From an uncultured Lachnospiraceae bacterium (GTDB lineage: Bacteria; Bacillota; Clostridia; Lachnospirales; Lachnospiraceae), in assembly GCA_947652735.1 (NCBI GenBank), contig CANTEG010000013.1:1-64000 (forward strand): a stretch of DNA of 64,000 nucleotides, written 5' to 3'. Position numbers and translations under genes: made by a program. Below are positions 35,711-43,796 of the stretch, one piece after another; within the stretch, counting starts at the first letter, position 1, and each line of letters starts with the position of its first letter. The notes beneath the pieces are model-generated. The model worked only from the letters and a program-made list of their open reading frames with translations, was not told the DNA's origin and did not search any database.

Positions 35711-35757
35711 GCGACATATTTCCATGGACGGAAGCTTACGGAAATATTGTCGCTATT
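35711..35757 (+). terminator. terminator-like hairpin after aroE-aroK
   Basis: GCGACATATTTCC (35711-35723) and GGAAATATTGTCGC (35740-35753) pair over 13 positions with one bulged base; only a short TATTTA tail follows. It may be a terminator or a leader hairpin of the next gene. Confidence 0.5.
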
Positions 35758-35763
35758 TACATT

Positions 35764-35785
35764 AGGAGGTCTACAGGAGGTCTAC
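35764..35785 (+). promoter_or_regulatory. tandemly duplicated ribosome binding site
   Basis: AGGAGGTCTAC occurs twice head to tail (35764-35774, 35775-35785), so two full Shine-Dalgarno sequences precede the ATG at 35790. Only the nearer one has normal spacing. Confidence 0.85.
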
Positions 35786-35789
35786 GAAT

Positions 35790-37013
35790 ATGGATATTAC
35801 AGCTACAAAAACAGCAACCAGCAGATACGAATACTACACTAACAGAGCAGATGAAGTAAAAAATGGTAAGTTTTCGGACAATATCGGGGAGCTTTTTGGA
35901 AAAAGGGGAAATGACGTTCCCTACGGATATTTGGCAAATAACGGAGTAATTACATATCGGGGAGTAGTGTTTGTATGCGATGCAGAAAACAAGTGTCTTT
36001 TGCTCGGCGATTGTTCCAATCTCAATAACTGCATCAACGTACCGCTTTCCGGTGGCGGAAATCTTATTTTTAACAGAAATAATATCAGCTCCATTTCACA
36101 GGCGATAGGTATGTTTAGTCCTGAGGACGTAAGCAGAATTATGAAAGCAATTGCCGAGGATACAAAGAGTAAGCAGATGCAAAATGAAATTGATGAGGAT
36201 ATAAATGAAACCGTAGGCGGACTTGCAGACAGTGCAAACGGTATATCTGATAGAGCTTCTGTCTCCAATGTAAAGGAAACCTCCAACGATGACAGGGTAG
36301 ATGATTACGACACCGATATGTCCTCATCTGATTCTTCTAAAACTGATTACATGAAAACGGTACAGGAAAAGATTGAGGAAATATATCAAAAGCTTATAAG
36401 CGGAGATACAGAGGTATCCTATCAGATAGGCGGGGAAAGCATGACCGAAAAGGAATGGGAAATGCTTCTTGCAAAATTTGATAATATACAAGAGGACATA
36501 AGGGAGCATGCTGAGGAGGAACAGGAAAAAAGGGCAGCGGATGAACAAAAAATTTTTGCTTTAGACGAAAACGGAAATGTTTTGTATGATAATGCCACTG
36601 CAACACTCAAATCCCTTATATCTGAAATCTCAGTGTGCTACTATTCGGACAATGAGAGCGAGCAGACCATATACATAACCTGCTATACGGAGGAGGGGAT
36701 TTTTTGCAGCCGACAGGGACAAATGGATGGACTTCTTTGGAGCATGAAATATTCCGAGAGCAGTCAATATGAAAAAGTTATGAATTTCCTGAACAATTTT
36801 AACTCTGGCGACAACTTAAGATTTGCCTCCCATGAGAATTTTTGGAGGGACTTTTTAAGCGGCGCCCTTGATACGGATGAATTTATGGATTTTTGGAGTA
36901 CAACAAATAACGGCATACCTGATTACACAAGAGCCGTTGGGGCTTCTGCCTTTATAGATTACAATAAGATAAAATTTGCAAAATACATGAACAGCTCCTC
37001 CTTTGTGTTGTAG
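35790..37013 (+). CDS. protein of unknown function (407 aa)
   Basis: 407 residues without signal peptide or membrane helix. It resembles, from memory, a multi-copy group of uncharacterised Lachnospiraceae proteins with the same N-terminal pattern: PYGYLANNGVITYRGVVFVCD (about 48-68), a short domain ending in IGMFSPEDVSRIMKAIAED (about 110-128). A low-complexity acidic and Ser/Asp-rich middle follows, then a helical segment rich in Glu, then a C-terminal domain with aromatic residues (NFWRDFLSGALDTDEFMDFW). No catalytic motif is visible. It has a doubled ribosome site and a hairpin on each side, so it is probably expressed as a single gene. Confidence 0.8.
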   Translation: MDITATKTATSRYEYYTNRADEVKNGKFSDNIGELFGKRGNDVPYGYLANNGVITYRGVVFVCDAENKCLLLGDCSNLNNCINVPLSGGGNLIFNRNNISSISQAIGMFSPEDVSRIMKAIAEDTKSKQMQNEIDEDINETVGGLADSANGISDRASVSNVKETSNDDRVDDYDTDMSSSDSSKTDYMKTVQEKIEEIYQKLISGDTEVSYQIGGESMTEKEWEMLLAKFDNIQEDIREHAEEEQEKRAADEQKIFALDENGNVLYDNATATLKSLISEISVCYYSDNESEQTIYITCYTEEGIFCSRQGQMDGLLWSMKYSESSQYEKVMNFLNNFNSGDNLRFASHENFWRDFLSGALDTDEFMDFWSTTNNGIPDYTRAVGASAFIDYNKIKFAKYMNSSSFVL

Positions 37014-37058
37014 CATATCCTGAAAAGCTAAATTGAACGTTTAATTCCTGTTTATACC

Positions 37059-37091
37059 TTCCTGATGATGAATTTACTCCATCATCAGGAA
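37059..37091 (+). terminator. hairpin after the unknown gene
   Basis: TTCCTGATGATG and CATCATCAGGAA (37059-37070, 37080-37091), a perfect 12-bp stem. It is followed by CTTTGTG rather than a clean T run, so termination may be partial. Confidence 0.6.
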
Positions 37092-37100
37092 CTTTGTGTC

Positions 37101-37129
37101 TTGAATTGTGCTTATTTAAATGGTATAAT
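37101..37129 (+). promoter_or_regulatory. promoter of pnp
   Basis: TTGAAT (37101-37106), 17-base spacer, extended -10 TGGTATAAT (37121-37129). Transcription would start near 37136, just before the leader stem. Confidence 0.75.
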
Positions 37130-37153
37130 TTAAAGGATTGTATTGAAGAAACA

Positions 37154-37210
37154 CCGAGACAACTGAAAATGTTCTTTTCTGTGTGAAAACAATATTTTCA
37201 GTCGTTTCGG
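37154..37210 (+). promoter_or_regulatory. long hairpin in the pnp leader
   Basis: Arms 37154-37173 and 37191-37210 pair over 20 positions (core ACTGAAAAT/ATTTTCAGT) with one mismatch and G-U pairs, around a 17-base loop, 36 bases before the start codon. A comparable stem in enterobacterial pnp mRNA is cut by RNase III and mediates autoregulation by PNPase. Confidence 0.7.
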
Positions 37211-37246
37211 AATCTTAATACAAAATAATAACAAGGAGTAAAATTT

Positions 37247-39331
37247 ATGTACAAGAAGTTTGAGATGGAGCTTGCAGGAAGAACTTTGCGCGTTGATGTA
37301 GGCAGAGTTGCAAAGCAGGCAAACGGTGCAGCACTTATGCACTATGGAGACACAGTGGTTTTATCAACTGCTACGGCTTCAGAGAAGCCTAGGGAGGGGA
37401 TTGATTTCTTCCCATTGTCTGTTGAATATGAGGAGAAGCTTTATTCGGTAGGAAAAATACCGGGAGGCTTTAACAAGAGAGAGGGTAAGGCAAGTGAAAA
37501 TGCCATTCTTACGTCAAGAGTTATTGACCGTCCTATGAGACCTCTTTTCCCAAAGGATTACAGAAATGATGTTACACTGAATAACCTTGTTCTTTCCGTT
37601 GATCCGGAGTGCTCACCAGAGCTTACTGCTATGCTTGGTTCTGCTATAGCAACTGCTATTTCTGACATTCCATTTGACGGACCATGTGCAACAACGCAGG
37701 TTGGAATGATTGACGGTGTTTTGGTGTTTAATCCAAATGCAACACAAAATCTTATATCAGACCTTAAACTTACGGTTGCTTCAACAAGAGATAAGGTTAT
37801 TATGATTGAGGCAGGAGCAAATGAGATTCCTGAGGATAAAATGATAGAGGCTATCTATGCTGCCCATGAATTAAACCAGAAGGTGATTGCTTTCATTGAC
37901 AAGATTGTAGCCGAGTGTGGAAGACCAAAGCATGAATATACAAGCTGTGCAGTTCCGGCAGAGCTTTTTGATGCAATCAAGGGTATTGTAACTCCTGAGC
38001 AGATGGAGGAGGCAGTATTTACGGATGAAAAGCAGGTTAGGGAAGAAAATATCAGACAGATAAAGGAAAAGCTCGAGGAAGCCTTTGCTGACAACGAGGA
38101 GTGGCTTGCGGTATTGGACGAGGCTGTATACCAGTATCAGAAAAAGACTGTAAGAAAGATGATTTTAAAGGACAGAAAGCGTCCTGACGGAAGACAGATA
38201 ACACAGATAAGACCACTTGCCGCTGAGGTTGACACGATTCCTAGAGTTCACGGCTCAGCAATGTTTACAAGAGGTCAGACACAGATTTGTAATATTGTAA
38301 CCCTTGCACCTTTGTCAGAGGCACAAAAAATTGACGGACTTGATGAGAATGTTGTATCAAAGAGATATATGCATCATTATAACTTCCCGTCATACTCTGT
38401 GGGTGAGACAAAGCCATCAAGAGGTCCGGGACGTCGTGAGATAGGACATGGAGCATTGGCAGAAAGAGCACTGATTCCTGTACTTCCTAGCGAGGAGGAG
38501 TTCCCATATGCTATCCGTTCCGTATCAGAGACATTTGAATCAAATGGTTCAACGTCAATGGCATCAACCTGTTCATCCTGTATGGCACTTATGGCAGCAG
38601 GTGTTCCAATCAAAAAGATGGTTGCAGGAATTTCATGTGGACTTGTAACGGGAGATACAGATGACGATTACGTTCTCTTAACTGATATACAGGGACTTGA
38701 AGATTTCTTTGGCGATATGGACTTTAAGGTAACAGGTACAACTGAGGGTATCACTGCAATACAGATGGATATCAAAATTCATGGACTTACAAGACCTATC
38801 GTTGAGGGTGCAATCGAGAGGTGTCGCGAGGCAAGAATGTTTATCATGGATACATGTATGAAGCCGGCAATTAGTGAGCCAAGACCTACGGTAGGCGAGT
38901 TTGCACCAAAGATTATTCAGACGGTTGTAGACCCTGAAAAGATTGGAGAGATTATCGGCCAGAGAGGAAAGACAATCAACTCTATCATAGAGGAGACAGG
39001 TGTAAAGATAGATATTGATGATGAAGGACGCGTTTCAATCTGTGGCGTTGAGCAGGAGGGAATGGACAAGGCATTAAAGATTATCCGTTCCATCGTTGAC
39101 CCGATAGAGGTTGGAAAGACATACGAGGGTAAGGTTGTAAGAATCATGAACTTTGGAGCTTTCGTGGAGCTTTCACCAAACAAGGATGGACTGATTCACA
39201 TTTCAAAGCTTGCAGACCATAGGGTTGAAAAGGTAGAGGATGTCGTAAATATAGGTGATGAGGTAAAGGTGAAGGTTCTTGATATTGACAGAATGGGCAA
39301 AATAAGCCTTAGCCTTAAGGATGCCGAGTAA
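37247..39331 (+). CDS. pnp: polyribonucleotide nucleotidyltransferase (PNPase)
   Basis: 694 residues, full length. PNPase degrades RNA from the 3' end with phosphate and works with RNase Y (also in the window) in mRNA turnover. Two RNase PH-like domains (about 1-210 and 315-545), with FFPLSVEYEEKLYSVGKIPGG-type and DRPMRPLFPKD segments, and STSMASTCSSCMALMAAGVP. Then come a KH domain with IIGQRGKTINSI (about 565) and an S1 domain (about 620-690) with FGAFVELSPNKDGLIHIS. AAGGAG upstream. It has its own promoter and leader. Confidence 0.99.
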   Translation: MYKKFEMELAGRTLRVDVGRVAKQANGAALMHYGDTVVLSTATASEKPREGIDFFPLSVEYEEKLYSVGKIPGGFNKREGKASENAILTSRVIDRPMRPLFPKDYRNDVTLNNLVLSVDPECSPELTAMLGSAIATAISDIPFDGPCATTQVGMIDGVLVFNPNATQNLISDLKLTVASTRDKVIMIEAGANEIPEDKMIEAIYAAHELNQKVIAFIDKIVAECGRPKHEYTSCAVPAELFDAIKGIVTPEQMEEAVFTDEKQVREENIRQIKEKLEEAFADNEEWLAVLDEAVYQYQKKTVRKMILKDRKRPDGRQITQIRPLAAEVDTIPRVHGSAMFTRGQTQICNIVTLAPLSEAQKIDGLDENVVSKRYMHHYNFPSYSVGETKPSRGPGRREIGHGALAERALIPVLPSEEEFPYAIRSVSETFESNGSTSMASTCSSCMALMAAGVPIKKMVAGISCGLVTGDTDDDYVLLTDIQGLEDFFGDMDFKVTGTTEGITAIQMDIKIHGLTRPIVEGAIERCREARMFIMDTCMKPAISEPRPTVGEFAPKIIQTVVDPEKIGEIIGQRGKTINSIIEETGVKIDIDDEGRVSICGVEQEGMDKALKIIRSIVDPIEVGKTYEGKVVRIMNFGAFVELSPNKDGLIHISKLADHRVEKVEDVVNIGDEVKVKVLDIDRMGKISLSLKDAE

Positions 39332-39359
39332 AAAAACAGAACATTTTAAAGTTGTAAAT

Positions 39360-39388
39360 GGGGCTTTCTTGATGTGACAGCCCCTTTT
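39360..39388 (+). terminator. terminator of pnp
   Basis: GGGGCT/AGCCCC (39360-39365, 39379-39384) with a 13-base loop, then TTTTAC. It contains the GACAGCC arm common to several terminators here. Confidence 0.7.
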
Positions 39389-39454
39389 ACTTAAGTAAGA
39401 ACGCTTGCTTGAGATTAAACTATTTTCTTGAATATAAGGTATGGAGGATGAGCA

Positions 39455-41857
39455 ATGAGATATGGCTACTTTGATGATGCGAATAAAGAATATGTAATAG
39501 ACAGACCGGATACACCTGCTCCTTGGGCAAACTATCTTGGTTCACCTGAATATGGTGCTATTATTTCTAACAACGGAGGTGGTTACAGCTTCGTAAAATC
39601 TGGTGCAAACGGAAGAATATTAAGGTATGTGTTTAACGGATTTGACCAGCCGGGAAGATATATCTATATCAGGGACAATGCCTCAAAGGATTTTTGGTCC
39701 GCATCATGGCAGCCAGTTGGTAAGTCTTTGGATACATATAAAAACAGATGCCACCACGGTACAGGCTACACAAATATAAAGGCGTCTTATACGGGAATTG
39801 ATACGGAGGCACTTTACTATGTTCCTCTTGACAAGACACACGAGGTATGGAGTCTTAAGATTACAAACAACTCGGACAAAGAGAGGGATTTGTCTGTTAC
39901 AGGTTATTGTGAGTTTACAAATGATAATAATTATGAGCAGGATCAGGTAAATCTTCAGTATACACAATTTATTACAAGGACATATTTTAAAGGTAACAGG
40001 ATTAAGCAGGTAATCAATGAGAATGTAAATAAAGGCACTGAGGTAGATGGAAATACATCATTTATGAGATTTTTCGGTCTTGCAGGTGGTGAGGTTGCAA
40101 GCTATTGCGGAGATAAAGAGGAGTTTCTTGGCAGATACCATACTTACGCAAATCCTAAGGCGGTTATTGAGGGCGATTGCGGAAATAAATTGAACTACAA
40201 TTCAAATGCTTGTGGAGCTCTTGAGACAAAGATGACTCTTGCACCGGGAGAGTCAAAAGAAATCGCGTTTATCCTTGGCATGAAAAATGACGCTGAGGCA
40301 GAAGTGGTGATAGCAGGCTATAAGGATGTTGCAGAAACAAGCAGGAACGAGCTTGAGGAGCTTAAGAATTACTGGCATGGAAAGCTGAATCATTTACAGG
40401 TTAAGACGCCTAGTGAATCATTCAATGCTATGATAAATACATGGAACGCTTATCAATGCTTTATGACGTTTATATGGTCAAGAGCAGCATCGTTTTCGTA
40501 TTGCGGTTTGAGAAACGGATACGGTTATAGGGACACGGTTCAGGATATTCAGGGAATTATTCATTTGGCACCTGAAATGGCACTGGAAAAAATACGGTTT
40601 ATGTTGTCGGCACAGGTGGACAACGGCGGTGGACTTCCACTTGTCAAATTTGACCACAATGCAGGACATGAGGATACACCGGATGACGAGTCCTATGTAA
40701 GGGCTACGGGGCATCCTGCATACAGAGCAGACGATGCATTATGGTTGTTTCCTACAATCTACAAGTATATTGCTGAGTCAGGAAATGTAGATTTTATTGA
40801 TGAGGTTATTGTATTTGCAAACGGAGGAGAGGGAACGGTTTATGAGCACTTAAAGAGAGCAATAGACTTTTCCATGAACAGGCTTGGAAATAACAACATG
40901 CCTGCGGGGCTGCATGCAGACTGGAATGACTGCTTAAGACTTGGCAAGAAGGGTGAATCTACATTTGTTGCAATGCAGCTTTACTATGCAATGACGGTAC
41001 TTCGTGGATTTGCCGAGAGAAAAAATGACAGTGAATACATGGAATACCTTGATAAGGTAAAGAAAGAGCTTGGTGACACCATTCAGTCAAAATGCTGGGA
41101 GGATGACCGATATATACGTGGCTACAAGGAAGATGGAATGATTATAGGTTCCAAGCATGACCCTGAGGCAAATATGTGGCTGAATCCACAGTCTTGGTCG
41201 GTGATAAGCGGTCTTGCCTCAAAGGAGCAGGCGGAGAAAGCACTTGAATCTGTGCACAGGGAGCTTAACACACCATATGGTGTAAGACTTATGGCACCAT
41301 CATACGTTGACCATGCTTTTGATGGAGCACTAATGCTTTTATTTAATCCGTCAACAAAGGAAAACGGAGGTATCTTTTCACAGCCACAGGGGTGGATTAT
41401 ACTTGCCGAATCACTTATGGGACATGGAAATCGGGCATTTGAATACTTTGAGGAAAGCTCACCTGCATCCATGAATGATAAGGCTGAAATTAGAAAACTG
41501 GAGCCGTATTGTCACGGGCAGTTTACGGAAAGCTCAGAAAGTCCTTTTGAGGGCAGGGCACATGTGCACTGGCTTACAGGAACCGCGTCAACTGTAATGG
41601 TTGGATGTGTTGAGGGAATTCTTGGGATGAGACCTGACTTTGAGGGATTAAGAATCGCACCGTCAGTTCCATCTGATTGGAAAGAATTTGAAATATCAAA
41701 GGTGTTCAGGGGTAAGAAGCTGAACATTAAGGTATCAAATCCTGACGGGGCAGAGAGTGGATACAAAACTCTTACATTAAACGGCGAAGCGATGACGGAC
41801 AATTATATTCCGTGTGACAAGCTTGCAGATGTAAACGATATCTGCCTTGTGATGTAA
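39455..41857 (+). CDS. GH94 cellobiose phosphorylase
   Basis: 800 residues, typical for cytoplasmic cellobiose phosphorylases, which convert cellobiose and phosphate into glucose-1-phosphate and glucose. The opening MRYGYFDDANKEYVIDRPDTP and GSPEYGAIISNNGGGYSF, the GYRDTVQDIQ block, the DWND motif (residues 489-492, holding the general acid) and the late HGQFTESSESPFEGRAHVHWLTGTAS-type region all fit. GGAGG lies before the ATG. It is a single-gene unit between two terminators; its substrate can come from the GH5 enzyme. Confidence 0.96.
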   Translation: MRYGYFDDANKEYVIDRPDTPAPWANYLGSPEYGAIISNNGGGYSFVKSGANGRILRYVFNGFDQPGRYIYIRDNASKDFWSASWQPVGKSLDTYKNRCHHGTGYTNIKASYTGIDTEALYYVPLDKTHEVWSLKITNNSDKERDLSVTGYCEFTNDNNYEQDQVNLQYTQFITRTYFKGNRIKQVINENVNKGTEVDGNTSFMRFFGLAGGEVASYCGDKEEFLGRYHTYANPKAVIEGDCGNKLNYNSNACGALETKMTLAPGESKEIAFILGMKNDAEAEVVIAGYKDVAETSRNELEELKNYWHGKLNHLQVKTPSESFNAMINTWNAYQCFMTFIWSRAASFSYCGLRNGYGYRDTVQDIQGIIHLAPEMALEKIRFMLSAQVDNGGGLPLVKFDHNAGHEDTPDDESYVRATGHPAYRADDALWLFPTIYKYIAESGNVDFIDEVIVFANGGEGTVYEHLKRAIDFSMNRLGNNNMPAGLHADWNDCLRLGKKGESTFVAMQLYYAMTVLRGFAERKNDSEYMEYLDKVKKELGDTIQSKCWEDDRYIRGYKEDGMIIGSKHDPEANMWLNPQSWSVISGLASKEQAEKALESVHRELNTPYGVRLMAPSYVDHAFDGALMLLFNPSTKENGGIFSQPQGWIILAESLMGHGNRAFEYFEESSPASMNDKAEIRKLEPYCHGQFTESSESPFEGRAHVHWLTGTASTVMVGCVEGILGMRPDFEGLRIAPSVPSDWKEFEISKVFRGKKLNIKVSNPDGAESGYKTLTLNGEAMTDNYIPCDKLADVNDICLVM

Positions 41858-41888
41858 CTTAATTAAAAAATAAAAATTTCTATAAAAA

Positions 41889-41934
41889 CAACAGGCGGTT
41901 ACAATTTATTACTTGTAACCGCCTGTTGTTTTTT
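41889..41934. terminator. bidirectional terminator
   Basis: A perfect 16-bp stem (41889-41904 and 41913-41928, core GGCGGTTACAA) with TTTTTT on the + side and TTGTTTTTATA on the - side. It serves both GH94 (+) and the convergent unknown gene (-). Confidence 0.92.
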
Positions 41935-41935
41935 A

Positions 41936-41961
41936 TAATAAAAAACTTCGTTTCCTACTGA
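41936..41961. repeat. partial copy of the multi-hairpin repeat
   Basis: AAAAAC-TTC-GTTTCCTA corresponds to the first hairpin of the repeats at 13.4 and 57.2 kb, without the rest of the element. Confidence 0.4.
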
Positions 41962-42023
41962 CACGAATTTGATAAAAAAGTCATTGGTCAAAAATAGTAA
42001 CAAAGATAACACATATAAGTTAT

Positions 42024-42749
42024 TTAAAAAAAATCCAAGGTGTTAATGAAAAAGCTCCCATCGTAAAAATATGTAACTGCCACAATACGATTAGAGTTTC
42101 CGTTGACAGTTACAACAAGTAACTCATTTGTTTTAATATTTTGGTAGTAGGTACCTGTTGAACGTGTATCCATAAGGTCATCCAAAATGCTGAATTCGTT
42201 GTCATATGTAAATGCAATATTGTCAGCAACCTTATATTCAGGGTCACCTATTTTAACCCCAAATAGCTGATAGCCCTTACCGTCTATGGCTATGCCAAAC
42301 TGCTTATTATTCTTGTAAATAATTCCTATCCCTCCATTGGATTTTACTGTAATGCCGTTACTTACATTGCTGTAAATAGGGAGGCGGCCAGACCATGCAC
42401 TGTCGGGTTCAAAGCTTCCGCTAAGCTTAAGCTGCTTTATGAGTGTTGCCTCATCGGATTTTACATAATCCGTAATATCTGTCGTGGTGAAGCTTGGTTT
42501 GATTACACTTTTATAAACAATTATGAAAGCGGCGGCCAAAATAATAAATATAAATATTCGGATAATCAGCCCTACATGTGAATTCTTTCGGGATGCGACA
42601 GGCGCAGGAACTTCGTCAAATTTAATTACAACCGGCTTTGGGGTAGTTGTATCCTGCATTTCACCGTAAACATCATCCTGGATAAATTGTACATCACTTT
42701 GGTTATCCCTGCTTTCATTTTTTGTGTCATTCTTTAGCTTTAATTCCAT
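42024..42749 (-). CDS. single-pass membrane protein of unknown function
   Basis: 241 residues. A polar, acidic cytoplasmic N terminus of about 57 residues is followed by one helix (about 58-80, VGLIIRIFIFIILAAAFIIVY) and an extracellular domain of about 160 residues rich in Gly, Asn and beta-type segments (GIGIIYKNNKQFGIAIDGKGYQLFG). No catalytic motif seen. AAAGGA lies 10 bases before the ATG. It is divergent from tepA and convergent to GH94, so it is an independent gene; role unknown. Confidence 0.75.
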   Translation of the reverse strand: MELKLKNDTKNESRDNQSDVQFIQDDVYGEMQDTTTPKPVVIKFDEVPAPVASRKNSHVGLIIRIFIFIILAAAFIIVYKSVIKPSFTTTDITDYVKSDEATLIKQLKLSGSFEPDSAWSGRLPIYSNVSNGITVKSNGGIGIIYKNNKQFGIAIDGKGYQLFGVKIGDPEYKVADNIAFTYDNEFSILDDLMDTRSTGTYYQNIKTNELLVVTVNGNSNRIVAVTYFYDGSFFINTLDFF

Positions 42750-42799
42750 AGTTTTTTGTCCTTTGTTACTTGTTTTTTGTTAGGATACCATATATTAAG

Positions 42800-42830
42800 T
42801 TGACACGCAAGCGTGTCCATTCATGATATT
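42800..42830 (+). promoter_or_regulatory. promoter with overlapping palindrome upstream of tepA
   Basis: TTGACA (42800-42805) overlaps the perfect palindrome GACACGC-AA-GCGTGTC (42802-42817). A -10 candidate GATATT (42825-42830) is 19 bases away and weak. The palindrome could be an operator that blocks polymerase at the -35. Confidence 0.45.
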
Positions 42831-42921
42831 AATCATATTTCTTTTTTGGAATAAAAAACCCATCAGTGTACAAAATAGTAAAAGAGAAAAACTGAAAATG
42901 AAAAAGACGGAGGTTACTATT

Positions 42922-43641
42922 ATGTGTAGTGAAAACGGTAAAAATAAAGATGAAGAAAAAGAATTGCCTGATAAATATGAAAATGGTCTTGTTAAGGAGC
43001 TTGGGCATTACATTTTGGAGTCAAAAAATCAGGGCAAGGGGATTGTTTTGTTAAATATAGCGGGAGAAATTGAGGGACATGAGAAGCTTGGGAGTAATTC
43101 AAAGGTAAGTAAATATGAGCTTATACTGCCATTACTTGCACTGGTTGAAAATGATGAGAGTATAGAGGGGCTCCTTGTTTTGCTAAATACAGTAGGCGGG
43201 GATGTAGAGGCGGGTCTTGCCATAGCAGAAATGATAGCATCCATAAATAAGCCTAAGGTCTGTCTGGTTCTTGGCGGGGGACATTCCATAGGGGTACCCC
43301 TTGCAGTTTCAGGCGACGTTACTTATATTGTGCCAACTGCAACGATGGTTGTTCATCCCATAAGAATCAACGGCACTGTACTTGGAGTAAGACAAAATTA
43401 TGAGTACATTGAAAGGATGCAGGACAGAATCATAAAATTTACGGCAAGCCATAGCAGGGTAAAAGAAGATGAGCTTCGGGATATTATGTTTAACACGAAA
43501 GAGCTTATCAAGGATATCGGTTCCGTTCTGATTGGCGAGCAGGCCGTAAGCAGGGGGATTATAGACAAGGTGGGTGGAATCAGCGATGCCATGAATTGTT
43601 TATATGACTTGATTAATAAATCGAAAAATAGTACAATATAA
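42922..43641 (+). CDS. tepA: ClpP-like translocation-enhancing protein TepA family
   Basis: 239 residues with the ClpP/crotonase fold. The serine protease-like site is visible: GGGHSIGVP with Ser122 and VVHPIR with His145. The NTVGGDVEAGLAIAEMIAS segment corresponds to the ClpP active-site helix. TepA of B. subtilis affects export of preproteins and lies next to spoIIIE, as here. The ATG at 42922 is preceded by CGGAGG with 8-base spacing; in-frame ATGs at 42823 and 42898 lack good sites. Confidence 0.9.
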   Translation: MCSENGKNKDEEKELPDKYENGLVKELGHYILESKNQGKGIVLLNIAGEIEGHEKLGSNSKVSKYELILPLLALVENDESIEGLLVLLNTVGGDVEAGLAIAEMIASINKPKVCLVLGGGHSIGVPLAVSGDVTYIVPTATMVVHPIRINGTVLGVRQNYEYIERMQDRIIKFTASHSRVKEDELRDIMFNTKELIKDIGSVLIGEQAVSRGIIDKVGGISDAMNCLYDLINKSKNSTI

Positions 43642-43653
43642 AAGCGTGGGCAT

Positions 43654-43697
43654 TTGTCCCGGGGGTGGCTGCTGTGCAGATATAATCCTTGGGACAA
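43654..43697 (+). repeat. inverted repeat between tepA and spoIIIE
   Basis: TTGTCCC (43654-43660) and GGGACAA (43691-43697) enclose 30 bases with a small CTG/CAG inner stem and a TATAAT-like word (43681-43686). It may be a leader structure; no T run. Confidence 0.35.
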
Positions 43698-43718
43698 CAG
43701 TACTTCTGAGGGGTAAAA

Positions 43719-43796
43719 ATGGGAGCACCAAAAAATGTCTGCGAAGATATGAATGATAAGGAGACAGACGATGGCTGGTCAAAAAACAGGTTCTAA
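43719..43796 (+). CDS. possible leader peptide overlapping spoIIIE start (25 codons)
   Basis: ATG at 43719 with a good GAGGGG (43708-43713) opens a 25-codon frame that stops at 43794-43796, 23 bases inside spoIIIE in another frame. The peptide is hydrophilic (contains [11 protein letters not shown]). Its translation would pass over the spoIIIE ribosome site, so it could couple or modulate spoIIIE translation. It may also be chance. Confidence 0.3.
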   Translation: MGAPKNVCEDMNDKETDDGWSKNRF

